Origin: a virus
Strand: one strand, 5' to 3'
Length of the DNA: 64,000 nt
IMG/VR virus record: IMGVR_UViG_3300032282_003280
Coordinates: 1-64,000 of that record
Part shown: positions 7,607 through 16,575 of the stretch, one piece after another
Position numbering within the stretch: position 1 is the stretch's first letter
How the letters are laid out: each line of letters begins with the position of its first letter
Position numbers and translations under genes: made by a program
The notes under the pieces: model-generated
Database searches by the model: none
Told to the model about the DNA's origin: nothing
What the model saw: the letters and a program-made list of their open reading frames with translations, nothing else

Positions 7607-8610
7607 ATCTCCCTAAGAAAGAAGAGATAGTTCAGTTAACTTTTGAGAGTATCTTAAAAAAGATTAGTGATTATGATATTTACCGGTTTTATGTAGGGTC
7701 AGATATTCAGATAAATAGAGCTATATGTTCTCCTCTAAGGAAAGATAGTGTCCCGTCATTCATTGTAAAAATGGGTAAAGATGGGTATCTACATCACTTA
7801 GACTATGGTGATTCAAGATTTCAAGGTAGAGCAGTTGACTTTGTTTCTCAGATGTTCTTCTTAAACTATAATGAGGCCCTGCAGAAGATAAACAAAGATT
7901 TTGGCTTAGGTTATAAAGGAGAGGGTAAACAAGAGTATAAGAAGATTACTACTAATTACTCTAAACCAGTATTAGATATAAAGAGATATAGTCTTATCCA
8001 AGTATCCTCAAAGAAGTTTACTAATGATGGTTTAGCTTATTGGAATGATTATTACCAGGATATTGAAGACTTAAAGAAGAATAATGTATATCAGGTAAAA
8101 GAGGTATGGCTAAACAAAAAGAAGGTATTTATTGATAAAAATGAGCTATGTTTTGGGTACTTATTTAATGATTCTGCATGGAAAATTTACTTTCCTCACA
8201 GACCTAAGGGGGAAAAGTTTATAACAAATGTAGCCCTTAATGTCCCATATGGCTTAAGTAACTTAGATAAGAATCATAATGCTCTAATAACAAAGTCTAT
8301 GAAGGATATGTTAGTGGCATTAAAAGTATACCCATATACTTGTGGGATACAATCTGAGAATATAGCTGCCATTACTGATGAAACAATGGAGTATATAAAA
8401 CAGAACTCTAAACTACAGTACCTAAATTTTGACTCAGATGAACCTGGTAAAAAGGCATCATTCAGAGTAACTGAGAAGTATGGGATAAAACATATAAATG
8501 TCCCAGACTCATTACTTCTTGAGGGAGGTTCAGATTTAGCAGATTGGGCAAAGATGGAGGGTTTACAAGCTCTTAAGATGCATTTCACTCGTAAAAAACT
8601 ATATAAATGA
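7603..8610 (+). CDS. DnaG-like primase with Toprim domain
   Basis: 335 residues. The N-terminal region CSPLRKDSVPSF is the core of a CHC2-type zinc-binding domain, but most cysteine/histidine ligands are missing, as in other phage versions. The Toprim part has NALITKSMKDMLVAL in place of the usual acidic EG motif, and LNFDSDEPGKKAS provides the D-x-D metal site. It would make RNA primers at the fork. It follows the small genes by ATGA overlap and sits a few kb from the DnaB-like helicase. The Lys in the Toprim 'EG' position is typical of crAss-like primases, to my recollection. Confidence 0.75.
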   Translation: MNLPKKEEIVQLTFESILKKISDYDIYRFYVGSDIQINRAICSPLRKDSVPSFIVKMGKDGYLHHLDYGDSRFQGRAVDFVSQMFFLNYNEALQKINKDFGLGYKGEGKQEYKKITTNYSKPVLDIKRYSLIQVSSKKFTNDGLAYWNDYYQDIEDLKKNNVYQVKEVWLNKKKVFIDKNELCFGYLFNDSAWKIYFPHRPKGEKFITNVALNVPYGLSNLDKNHNALITKSMKDMLVALKVYPYTCGIQSENIAAITDETMEYIKQNSKLQYLNFDSDEPGKKASFRVTEKYGIKHINVPDSLLLEGGSDLADWAKMEGLQALKMHFTRKKLYK

Positions 8611-8858
8611 CGCAAAAAAAGAAAAATAAGGAAGAAGGAGAAGTAATCAGAAAAGTTACCAGGACTTTTGCAGTTAAAAAATTAGTAGATAAAGATATAT
8701 CACAAATTATCAGATCACACACTGAAAGAGGAGATAATCTCTTTATTGAACTTATTTTATCTGAGGGATTTCATGGTTATAACAACTATACAAATAAACA
8801 ACTAAAAGAGTTCCTGTGGGAGAAAACAGGAGTTAATTATGAAATAAAAACAAAATAA
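8607..8858 (+). CDS. hypothetical protein
   Basis: 83 residues, strongly basic start (MTQKKKNKEEGE) then a helical region; ATGA overlap with the primase gene. Not recognised. It could bind nucleic acid or the primase, but nothing in the sequence decides this. Confidence 0.5.
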   Translation: MTQKKKNKEEGEVIRKVTRTFAVKKLVDKDISQIIRSHTERGDNLFIELILSEGFHGYNNYTNKQLKEFLWEKTGVNYEIKTK

Positions 8859-8865
8859 AGAAAAG

Positions 8866-9057
8866 ATGAAGTTATCAGAATTAATCAAAGCTACCACTGA
8901 GTTGCAGAAGAAGTATGATGGTGATTATCCGGTATGTATATCATGCGAAGGGCACCTTCAGGAAATATCAGAGTTATTAGTTGAGAGTAAACAATATCTT
9001 AAACCAAGTTCTGAGGTGTACATACCTACAGAAAAAATAATAATTAGAATACGTTAA
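8866..9057 (+). CDS. hypothetical protein
   Basis: 63 residues with the pattern LIKATTELQKKYDGDYPVC near the N-terminus and an IIIRIR end. Short phage proteins of this look are common (an 'L..L..YGD.pV' pattern) and have no known function. It lies between the 83-residue gene and the DUF932 gene. Confidence 0.5.
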   Translation: MKLSELIKATTELQKKYDGDYPVCISCEGHLQEISELLVESKQYLKPSSEVYIPTEKIIIRIR

Positions 9058-9066
9058 AACATTTTT

Positions 9067-10059
9067 ATGGCGCATAATTTGAATATAATAAATGGGAGAG
9101 CAAGTTTATTCGTAACTAGTGCTACATGGCATGGTTTAGAGAGTGAAGTATCTCAAATATCTACATCCGATGAGGTTATTAAGTTAGCCGGGTTGGATTA
9201 TGAAGTAGAGAAGGTTAAAGTACAAGCATGTATAGAAGAAGATTGTAAAGAGATACCTGGTAAATGGGCTACTATAAGGACTGATAATAATACTCCTTTA
9301 GGGATTGTAGGTGATAGGTATCATATTCTTCAGAATAGGGAAGCCTTTAAGTTTATTGATGATATAACCGGTAAAAAAGAGGCTATATTTCATAGTGCAG
9401 GTGCATTAGGTAAAGGTGAGAGAGTTTGGATGACTGTAAAGTTACCTGAGCAGTGTGTAATAGGTATAGATGATGTAATAGAGCATTATTTCTTCTTGAC
9501 AAATAGTCATGATGGTAGTAAGGCTGTAGAAGTCGCCTTTAGTCAAACCATGATAGTATGTGAGAATACCTTAAGATTAGCTCTTAGTAATAGCAAACGT
9601 AAGAGAGGTATACGTCATACAAGCTCTGTGATGAGTAGCTTAAATACCGCTACAGACCTTATGGGTATTACAAGATTAAAGATTCAGGAGATGCAAGAAG
9701 TATATACAGCTATGACTAAGGTTCAAATTACAGATAAGGAGCTTCGTAGGTTTATAGAGTTAGCAATGAAACCTGAGGTTGAACTTATAGGTGAAGATGA
9801 ATATTCTAAACGTTTTAGTAATCAGGTAGATAGGGTTCTTGAGTACTCCCTAAGTGATGATACTCAGATTATTGATAGTAGGAAGGGTAATTTATATGGT
9901 GCCCTTAATGGTATAACCGGTTACTATAATAATGTAGTAGAGTATGATTCTGGAGCAGACAAATTAAACAATATCATGTATGGCATAGGTAATAAAAACT
10001 CTCAAAGAGCATTAGACCTGGCTATGAATGTTTTATCTAACGCAGTGCAATTATCTTAA
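9067..10059 (+). CDS. DUF932 phage/plasmid-like protein
   Basis: 330 residues. WHGLESEVSQI, TPLGIVGDRYHILQN, FHSAGALGKGERVWMTVKLPE and FFLTNSHDGSKAVEVAF are the hallmark segments of the DUF932 (phage/plasmid-like TIGR03299) family. Members are frequent in phages and plasmids; their role is not settled, though a link to DNA metabolism or anti-defence has been suggested. Full-length for the family. It sits between the primase and the uracil-DNA glycosylase-like gene, 2 bp from the latter. Confidence 0.85.
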   Translation: MAHNLNIINGRASLFVTSATWHGLESEVSQISTSDEVIKLAGLDYEVEKVKVQACIEEDCKEIPGKWATIRTDNNTPLGIVGDRYHILQNREAFKFIDDITGKKEAIFHSAGALGKGERVWMTVKLPEQCVIGIDDVIEHYFFLTNSHDGSKAVEVAFSQTMIVCENTLRLALSNSKRKRGIRHTSSVMSSLNTATDLMGITRLKIQEMQEVYTAMTKVQITDKELRRFIELAMKPEVELIGEDEYSKRFSNQVDRVLEYSLSDDTQIIDSRKGNLYGALNGITGYYNNVVEYDSGADKLNNIMYGIGNKNSQRALDLAMNVLSNAVQLS

Positions 10060-10061
10060 AT

Positions 10062-10787
10062 ATGGATTTTCAGAAGTTTGAACCAATCTTAGGTTCTTGG
10101 GGTAGAGTACTAAAACCTTTTATAGAGTCTAAAGAGTGCGATAATATTTATGCAACTCTTAAGGATTGTAGTTTAAATGGTAAAAAGATAGCTCCTCTAA
10201 GTATAAATACTTGGAAGGCTTTTCAGGAGTGTGACTATAATAATCTTAAGGTGGTATGTGTAGGGATGTGTCCCTACCATACCTTTAAGAACGGTACTCC
10301 TGTAGCAGATGGTAAGATGATGTCCTGTAGTATAACCAACACTCTTCAACCTTCCCTAGAAATCTTGTATAAAGGTATAGAGGAAGATATTGCAGATGGT
10401 ATGGACTTAACCATGCAGAAACCTGCAGATCTTAATTATCTATCACTTCAAGGGGTATTACTACTTAATGCAGCCCTAACTACAGAGGAAAATAAGGCTG
10501 GTAGTCATATTGATCTTTGGAAACCATTTATGAACTACATGTTTAAGGAGGTATTTAATAAGTATAACAGAGGTCTCGTCTTTATATTCTTTGGTAAAGA
10601 TGCTGGAAAGTATGAGAAACTACTTACCCCAATGCTACATTACAGCAAGGTAATAGAACATCCTGCAGCAGCATCATATACCGGTAAAGAGTGGAAGCAT
10701 GACAATGTATTTTCATGGACAAATAACATATTAAAATCAAACCTGGGAGAGGAAGTTCACTGGATAAATAGTGAGCCTCCCTGGTAA
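10062..10787 (+). CDS. uracil-DNA glycosylase fold, catalytic Asp replaced
   Basis: 241 residues. The family 1 order is clear: VGMCPYHT (residues 67-74) at the GQDPYH water-activating loop, GVLLLNAALTTEE at the LLLN uracil-binding strand with a following SH, IFFGKDAG, and EHPAAASYTG at the HPSPLS leucine loop. The catalytic Asp of GQDPYH is Cys70 and the Gln is Met69; the His of the loop and the His of the HP motif remain. The protein may therefore be a weak or inactive glycosylase, or a binding subunit as UDG folds can be. Uracil-DNA glycosylases are known in crAss-like phages. Confidence 0.8.
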   Translation: MDFQKFEPILGSWGRVLKPFIESKECDNIYATLKDCSLNGKKIAPLSINTWKAFQECDYNNLKVVCVGMCPYHTFKNGTPVADGKMMSCSITNTLQPSLEILYKGIEEDIADGMDLTMQKPADLNYLSLQGVLLLNAALTTEENKAGSHIDLWKPFMNYMFKEVFNKYNRGLVFIFFGKDAGKYEKLLTPMLHYSKVIEHPAAASYTGKEWKHDNVFSWTNNILKSNLGEEVHWINSEPPW

Positions 10788-10803
10788 TTAAAAAGATAGA
10801 AAA

Positions 10804-13068
10804 ATGATAATTAACGAAAGAAAAGCAGCCGAAGTACTACAATCAGAAGTAAATCAAACAGTAAATATGACAATTGATGATAAGGATAAGAGTGTCCTTA
10901 TGATGATTTTGTCAGAGGGGTTATATTCAGACCCAATAGGCTCCATGATTAGAGAGCTGACTACAAATGCCTTAGATTCACACATAGAGGCAAAGAATTC
11001 TGAACCTATTATAGTAGGTCTCACTAAGAATTCAGAGGGAGCTTTTGAGTTCTCTGTTACAGATTTTGGTATAGGTTTATCTCCTGAAAGGGTTGAGAAT
11101 GTATTTAGTAAATATGCTTCATCTACCAAGAGAGGTAGTAGTGAGCAATATGGATTCTTTGGGTTGGGAAGCAAAAGTCCACTTGCTTATACAGATAGTT
11201 TTATAATAATCTCCACTTATGAGGGTACTAAGTATACCTATAATATGTATAAGGGTGAAGACGGCACAATGTTAAGTCTTCTACTTCAGGAGGACACAGA
11301 AGATAAGAATGGTGTAAAGATAATAGTTCCTTTAAGAACTAATGATGATTATTATAATTTTAAGGGTAAGATTCAGGATCAACTATGTTATTTTGAGAAT
11401 GTATACTTTGATATAGATAATATATATCATGGAAAAGATACAACTTTCTCTAATGATTTTAAGATTATCAAACATGAAGACTGGAAGTTTTCAGAGATGT
11501 ATGATGGAAATAGAAAAATGCATCTTTGTCTGGATAATGTAAGATATGATATAGATTGGTCTAAGTTAGGTATTGACTCTATATATTTACCTGTAGGTAT
11601 TAGTTTCAAAGTTACAGACGGTATAACTCCAACTCCTAATAGGGAAAATATTATTATTACTCCTACAGTAAAGAAGATGATCTTAGAGAAGATAGAAAGA
11701 GTTGAGCTCTACTTTGCTAGTAAATATAATGCCTCTAGGAGTAATATATTTGAGGTTTGGGAAATGCTTTCTAATAATTATGAACCTTGTACAACAATAG
11801 AGGGGATTATGTTTGATTTATCTGACCTAAAGGATATATTAGATAAACCAAACATTGCAGGTATAGAGAAACTTAATCTTGAAAGGGTATATGATAGAAA
11901 GCATAACCTATTAGATTCTTATGCGGATAAGTCTGAGATTAAGAACAATAAGTATATAACAGACTCTAGTTTTAGAATAAATCTAAAAATAGATTATATT
12001 ATTAATAAACAAGTAAAAGTAATTCTTACTGATGGACAACCTTTATCTAAGGTAAAGATTGATTATATTAAGGATACTATAGGTGATTGTTACTTTATAA
12101 CTAAGAGTCATAAAAATAGAAAACTTCTTAAGTCAAGTAATGATTTTGATTCTTATGCAACTTTATTAAATTTAAAGAAAGACAATAAAGAGAATTGGAG
12201 ACAAATAATTACTGAGTATCAGAGGATTGAGAGTATGATTGCTGATAGTTTTATTAAGGTTGAGGACCTGGAACCTACTGAAGAGTGGTTAGCTGAGAGA
12301 AAGGCTAATAGAAAAAGAGCCATTGTTACAAAAGTAGATAAAGAAGAAATCAATCCTAAAATAGCTGAAGAATCTTCTAAGAGTGATATAATTTGTAAAT
12401 TTGTCTCAGAAGGCCCTCAAGTAATAGATACTCTAAACCAAGGTATATACATATATGACTTATATGACAATAGACCTCAGTTAGAGAGACTATTTAAAAT
12501 TATTAACACGGATAAAACTATTAAGATAGCAATCTTAGTAAATCGGGATATTGAGAGAATTAAACAATCATCATTAACAAATTGGTTTTCATTTGAAGAA
12601 TATATGAAGGGAGAACACATATCATTTGGTAAGTTTTGTACAGCACATATTATAAAGGAGTATCTACAAAAAACTCCGGTAATAAACTACTTATATAGTA
12701 TAGAGAAAATAGACTCAGAACTTGCGGATAACATACATAAAGCAAAGAAGTATTATAAAGAATTACTTCGTTATAGCTCATTAGACAGTTATGTAATGCA
12801 AGATATGTTAGCCATCTGTACTGAGAAGAATTGTTGGGATATGGAGTATTATAATCTATTCAATGATATAAAAGATGCTGTCCCATATATAGAGTTTATA
12901 ACTTGTTTAGAGGTAGAACATCGGCATCGTATTGATAAAGAGTTAACAGACAGAGCTCTTGAGTTAGCTAAGACGTTATATGAAGCAAATAAGAATAATA
13001 CATTTTCATTACTAAAAGAAAAAGAAGAAAAAAATGAACAAGTTGAACTTGAAGATGAATCTTGTTAA
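10804..13068 (+). CDS. rIIA: rIIA-like GHKL ATPase
   Basis: 754 residues. The N-terminal GHKL (Hsp90/MutL-type) ATPase has the N box MIRELTTNALDSH (Glu51, Asn55), G1 box TDFGIGLS (Asp87) and G2 box GFFGLGSKS (about 117-125). This is the layout of the T4 rIIA family, and the next gene is rIIB-like, so the pair is convincing. In T4 the rII proteins are membrane-associated and block abortive infection by a lambda-encoded exclusion system; here an anti-defence role is inferred. It overlaps the rIIB gene by 35 bp. Confidence 0.8.
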   Translation: MIINERKAAEVLQSEVNQTVNMTIDDKDKSVLMMILSEGLYSDPIGSMIRELTTNALDSHIEAKNSEPIIVGLTKNSEGAFEFSVTDFGIGLSPERVENVFSKYASSTKRGSSEQYGFFGLGSKSPLAYTDSFIIISTYEGTKYTYNMYKGEDGTMLSLLLQEDTEDKNGVKIIVPLRTNDDYYNFKGKIQDQLCYFENVYFDIDNIYHGKDTTFSNDFKIIKHEDWKFSEMYDGNRKMHLCLDNVRYDIDWSKLGIDSIYLPVGISFKVTDGITPTPNRENIIITPTVKKMILEKIERVELYFASKYNASRSNIFEVWEMLSNNYEPCTTIEGIMFDLSDLKDILDKPNIAGIEKLNLERVYDRKHNLLDSYADKSEIKNNKYITDSSFRINLKIDYIINKQVKVILTDGQPLSKVKIDYIKDTIGDCYFITKSHKNRKLLKSSNDFDSYATLLNLKKDNKENWRQIITEYQRIESMIADSFIKVEDLEPTEEWLAERKANRKRAIVTKVDKEEINPKIAEESSKSDIICKFVSEGPQVIDTLNQGIYIYDLYDNRPQLERLFKIINTDKTIKIAILVNRDIERIKQSSLTNWFSFEEYMKGEHISFGKFCTAHIIKEYLQKTPVINYLYSIEKIDSELADNIHKAKKYYKELLRYSSLDSYVMQDMLAICTEKNCWDMEYYNLFNDIKDAVPYIEFITCLEVEHRHRIDKELTDRALELAKTLYEANKNNTFSLLKEKEEKNEQVELEDESC

Positions 13069-14212
13069 TAACTCGTTGATTATCATACTACCTGGGGGAG
13101 AACTTTTGTTCTCCTCTAATGGTAGTAAAGAGTTATTTAATCAGGTGTTGTCCTGTGAGACAATAGAAGAAGTTAAGTATTTAATGGTTCCTGAGCTCTC
13201 TAAAGAAGAGAAAGTATTTCAGGAGGAAGTAAAGAAGAATGAGGACTTAAAGAAGAAATTGGTATTAATTAATAATACTCCGGATTTTGAGCTAAGAGAT
13301 GGGGCAGTTTATATGAAGGGAACATCTATATCTTTACCTAAGATATTGGTTGAGGAAATTCTAAATAAGCCAGATAGTTACCATGCACTTAAGAATTTCT
13401 GGACATTAGCACTGTTGAATCCTAACAGCTTAGCAAGAGAGGGTTTATTTGATTTCTTAAGGAGGGGTAACTTTACTATTACTCCTTCAGGAATGGTGCT
13501 TGCGTATAGGTGTGTACTATCGGTAGGTCCTAAAAATAAGAAATTAGTAGAGTTTATTAGTAATCAGTATGCAAAAATAAGACTTAGAAAAAAGGCTACC
13601 AGTGATTATTGGGTACATAAGGATAATAATGATAATTACTCTCTACATAAAGCAGATACAGTACTAAATGCAAGTCTTGTAGGTAATCTTAAGGATTTAT
13701 ATTTAAACCTTCCTGATTTAGAAGAAAATAAATATACTGACCAATATACTAAAACATTTGATATTCGCATTGGTAAAGAGGTATCTATGGATAGGAAGCT
13801 CACAGATGAAAGTGGTGCCTCATGTAGTAGGGGGCTTCACCTTGCTAGTAACTTAAGCGATTATGCACATTTTGGAGATACTAAGTTATTAGTAGCATTT
13901 AGTCCTCGCAATGTAGTTAGTGTCCCTGAGTCTGAGACTACTAAAATGCGAGTATGTGCATATATGCCCATAGCTGTACTAACTAATGATGATTGGAATA
14001 TTCTTGATGATTTAGAGACAGTTGTAGCTATTGATGATTATGCTGTAGAGGAGATTGATAATATAGAGGAAATGTTAGCTAATACTAATGTACAAGAGCT
14101 TAAGAAACATTACATGATTAGTGATCTAAAGCAACCGGTTATTAATAAATTAATACTAGACTTAGAAAATATAAAGAATGAAATTAGCTCTCGAATTATT
14201 CAAGTATCCTAG
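13034..14212 (+). CDS. rIIB: rIIB-like protein
   Basis: 392 residues. The C-terminal two thirds carry the rIIB pattern: FWTLALLNPNS (123-132), a DFLRRGNFTITPSGMVLAYR stretch with the layperson-recognisable G-x-x-LAY[RK]xV end, a C-x-RGLHLAS motif, and a FSPRNVVSVP / KMRVCAYMP ending. It partners the rIIA-like protein directly upstream with a 35-bp overlap. An alternative ATG lies at residue 8 (13055). Its end overlaps the next gene by 35 bp, and a terminator-like hairpin sits 63 bp after its stop, inside that gene. Confidence 0.75.
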   Translation: MNKLNLKMNLVNNSLIIILPGGELLFSSNGSKELFNQVLSCETIEEVKYLMVPELSKEEKVFQEEVKKNEDLKKKLVLINNTPDFELRDGAVYMKGTSISLPKILVEEILNKPDSYHALKNFWTLALLNPNSLAREGLFDFLRRGNFTITPSGMVLAYRCVLSVGPKNKKLVEFISNQYAKIRLRKKATSDYWVHKDNNDNYSLHKADTVLNASLVGNLKDLYLNLPDLEENKYTDQYTKTFDIRIGKEVSMDRKLTDESGASCSRGLHLASNLSDYAHFGDTKLLVAFSPRNVVSVPESETTKMRVCAYMPIAVLTNDDWNILDDLETVVAIDDYAVEEIDNIEEMLANTNVQELKKHYMISDLKQPVINKLILDLENIKNEISSRIIQVS

Positions 14213-14777
14213 TGTAATAAAGGATAACTTGGAAGAGGTTTATATTCAATCTGATATAAGTGATCATCTAGAAGGAAGTCAGTGGTACCCACTGGCTTCT
14301 TCTTTTTGTCAGACTATAGCAGAGAAATATAGTAAACCTTATATACAGATATGTGGGATTACCGCAGCACTCTCACCCCTAAAGGAGTGGGGAGAAAATA
14401 AGAAATTAGTGGAACAGTACTTAAATGGAGTACACAAACATACAAGTCTACAGATAAATAAGGCCCATGCTATCTGTAGAACAGAGTCTCATGATGAGAT
14501 ACTAAAGATCCTAAATGGGCCAAAGATTAGTAACTTCTTTGGTAATATCTATAACCCAAAGGATGAGAGATACTGTACTATAGATAGACATATGATTGCA
14601 TCCTGTACAACTTTACCTATAGAGACAGTAACATCTGTACAGTATGAAAAATTAAAGAAGGTTATTTTAGAGTTCTCCTATAGTAAGAATTACTTACCTT
14701 CGCAGATTCAGGGAATATTATGGTTAACATGGAAAAGAATAAAACCAAAGTGGTATGATATCAAGGACAAAAACTAA
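14178..14777 (+). CDS. HhH-GPD-like phage protein (DUF7178-like)
   Basis: 199 residues. QICGITAALSPLKEWGENK (58-75) and GPKISNFFGNIY...YCTIDRHMI (114-140) recall helix-hairpin-helix DNA glycosylase-like phage proteins that I know as DUF7178; the T-I-D-R-H segment is the strongest cue. A DNA-repair or DNA-binding role is inferred only. The first third of the gene carries an intrinsic-terminator-like hairpin at 14275-14307 while still coding a normal-looking sequence. Overlaps its neighbours by 35 and 23 bp. Confidence 0.5.
   Translation: MKLALELFKYPSVIKDNLEEVYIQSDISDHLEGSQWYPLASSFCQTIAEKYSKPYIQICGITAALSPLKEWGENKKLVEQYLNGVHKHTSLQINKAHAICRTESHDEILKILNGPKISNFFGNIYNPKDERYCTIDRHMIASCTTLPIETVTSVQYEKLKKVILEFSYSKNYLPSQIQGILWLTWKRIKPKWYDIKDKN
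14275..14307 (+). terminator. terminator-like hairpin inside a coding region
   Basis: GAAGTCAGTGG (14275-14285) pairs with CCACTGGCTTC (14289-14299) across loop TAC, 11 pairs with one G-U, extendable by three pairs past a bulge, followed by TTCTTTTT. It lies 63 bp after the rIIB stop and about 100 bp into the next gene, so it could end the rII transcript or attenuate the downstream gene. Confidence 0.6.
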
Positions 14778-15003
14778 GTTAGAATTATTTAGTACACCCG
14801 GAATATACTGGGTATTAGTAGATTTATTAAGGCAGTTTGATAAAGAGCACACAACAGCGTCAGCTAATGATGAGTATTATCTTCTTCAGATATATAAGCT
14901 AAAAAATAAATACGAGAATGAGATATTGGATAACAAAAGAGGCAACTCTAAACAGTTATATTTAGAAGATTCTATAAAGGAGGTAAAAGATGTACAAGCA
15001 TAG
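14755..15003 (+). CDS. hypothetical protein
   Basis: 82 residues with KLELFSTPGIYWVLVDLLRQ at the start and a helical charged tail. It overlaps the previous gene by 23 bp and the HNH gene by 14 bp. No family recognised. Confidence 0.5.
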   Translation: MISRTKTKLELFSTPGIYWVLVDLLRQFDKEHTTASANDEYYLLQIYKLKNKYENEILDNKRGNSKQLYLEDSIKEVKDVQA

Positions 15004-15352
15004 AATACCTAAAGAAGTTAGGAATAGTGTCTTTGAGAGAGATGGTTATAACTGTGTAAAATGTGGTTCAAAATCAAACCTTACATTAGACCATATTCTA
15101 CCAAAACGCATGGATGGTGAGGATAGTATTGATAATCTTCAGACCATGTGCTATAAGTGTAATCAAAAGAAACATCATTTGTATGAAGACTATATAACAG
15201 ATAGAAAGAAGTTATGTACAAAGATGTACTTTATGATATGTGAGATTAAAAAATTAAGGTCTGAGAATGTTGAGTTACAAGAAAAAATAACTAACTTGCC
15301 AGGAATAATCAAATGGTTATTTAATATAAAATATGAGAAAAAGGAAATCTAA
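14990..15352 (+). CDS. HNH endonuclease
   Basis: 120 residues. RNSVFERDGYNCVKCG (11-26) gives the first zinc knuckle CxxC (22-25), LTLDHILPK gives the catalytic Asp-His (34-35), DNLQTMCYKCN gives Asn49 and the second CxxC (54-57), with His62 following. This is a complete McrA/5-methylcytosine-type HNH domain. A coiled tail follows (VELQEKITNLPG). It lies inside the overlapping operon, so it is more likely a phage-metabolism or free-standing homing nuclease than an intron product. Confidence 0.85.
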   Translation: MYKHRIPKEVRNSVFERDGYNCVKCGSKSNLTLDHILPKRMDGEDSIDNLQTMCYKCNQKKHHLYEDYITDRKKLCTKMYFMICEIKKLRSENVELQEKITNLPGIIKWLFNIKYEKKEI

Positions 15353-16022
15353 GAGTCCGGTAACCAGAAAGGATACTTCCCAAAAGGCAAGGAAGAAAGC
15401 AGTAGTGAAGAGAAAGAAGGTTGATAAAAAACCTAAAGACGGTTATTTCCGTAACATCTACTACGAAAGCCTCCAGGAGAAGTATACATTAGCCTGGTTA
15501 TTTGAGTTAAAAGACTTAGGTTATATATCAGAGATAAAGAGAGGTGTATCCTTCTTATTATCTGATGCTGTTATGAATAACTATGTACAGCAACAGAAAA
15601 GGGGTAGTAAACCTATGTCTCAGATAATACTCAGAGGACATAGTTATACAGATGACTTTATAGTTATTGTAAATCAAAAGGCCCTCGGTAAATTCTTCTG
15701 GGAGCTTGGTAGTAATACTAAGTATAATAAAACTCTACTAATCTGTAATAGGTTAGATGGTTCTCTTGTATGTAGAATAGAGACTAAACCTAGGTATAAT
15801 AGATCTGCAAGTGATTCTCTCCCTAAGGCTGTTGACAATATGAAATGGGTATTCCAGAAATATGGGATATTTGTTAACTTATTTATACCGGAAGAGCACT
15901 TTGAGAGAACTTTCGTACCTCAAGAGTATAGAAAAACAGAGGCAGGTAGAGATAGGTTAATCAAGTTTAAAGCACTCACCTTAAAAGAATATATAGAAAA
16001 TGAGAGAACAAATAGTAAATAA
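15333..16022 (+). CDS. PD-(D/E)XK nuclease
   Basis: 229 residues. A lysine/arginine-rich N-terminus (1-36) is followed by YYESLQEKYTLAWLFELKDLG (43-63), SYTDDFIVIV (105-114, Asp107/108) and VCRIETKPRYN (147-156, Glu150, Lys152). This E...D...ExK order is the PD-(D/E)XK core as in DUF1064/TnsA-like nucleases, and crAss-like phages have such a gene in the replication arm. It overlaps neighbours by 20 and 23 bp. Probable role in recombination or DNA processing. Confidence 0.7.
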   Translation: MRKRKSKSPVTRKDTSQKARKKAVVKRKKVDKKPKDGYFRNIYYESLQEKYTLAWLFELKDLGYISEIKRGVSFLLSDAVMNNYVQQQKRGSKPMSQIILRGHSYTDDFIVIVNQKALGKFFWELGSNTKYNKTLLICNRLDGSLVCRIETKPRYNRSASDSLPKAVDNMKWVFQKYGIFVNLFIPEEHFERTFVPQEYRKTEAGRDRLIKFKALTLKEYIENERTNSK

Positions 16023-16194
16023 GCTAAACTCCTATGAACCCTTCACACTAAGTAGTGAGGAAGTAAATTATGTAGTTAGGAACTGGATACAGATGCATTC
16101 TCAACATCATGCTATAATAGAGCTTAAGTTTGATCCTAGTGATGGAGTGTATGCTACTGTAGAAATAAATAAAGATTCAATATATAAGATATGA
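16000..16194 (+). CDS. hypothetical protein
   Basis: 64 residues; a helical start and a beta-like end (VYATVEINKDSIYKI). Overlaps the nuclease gene by 23 bp and the next gene by 4 bp (ATGATG). Not recognised. Confidence 0.5.
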   Translation: MREQIVNKLNSYEPFTLSSEEVNYVVRNWIQMHSQHHAIIELKFDPSDGVYATVEINKDSIYKI

Positions 16195-16574
16195 TGAAGT
16201 ATTATTATTGTCATAAGTACTACGATAAAAAAGGTCGTAGATTAAGTATAGTCGGGGAAATGTTAAACTCATCCAAACTTATTATAAGTACATGGGCCTG
16301 TAGTAAGACAGATAAGTTTAATAAAAAATTAAGTGGTCAAGTAAAGGATTTTGTTGTACATGGGTATAAAACATTACCGGAGATAAAGGAACTCACGGGA
16401 GTTAATATTAATACATACATGATAGATATTCCAGGAGAAAGACCACAGAAAGAATTTATGGAGTATATTAGGGAAAACTTTTATACATATGCTGAGACAT
16501 ATAGGATAAAAAGTATATTAGTACCTGCAAGTTTTGGAGAATTCCTAAAGTTAACAAATAAAATGTTTTGGTAA
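16191..16574 (+). CDS. hypothetical protein
   Basis: 127 residues, basic, with a Tyr-rich start (YYYCHKYYDKKGRR) and a helical end (FGEFLKLTNKMFW). No recognised motif. Directly precedes the RecE-like exonuclease gene. Confidence 0.5.
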   Translation: MMKYYYCHKYYDKKGRRLSIVGEMLNSSKLIISTWACSKTDKFNKKLSGQVKDFVVHGYKTLPEIKELTGVNINTYMIDIPGERPQKEFMEYIRENFYTYAETYRIKSILVPASFGEFLKLTNKMFW

Positions 16575-16575
16575 T

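Noticed and set aside
10259-10276. Hairpin GTAGGGA/TCCCTAC in the UDG gene
   Set aside because: It encodes the conserved VGMCPYH motif and has no U-run.
13097-13114. Hairpin GGAGAAC/GTTCTCC in rIIB start as a terminator
   Set aside because: No U-run follows the stem; may be a weak RNA structure only.
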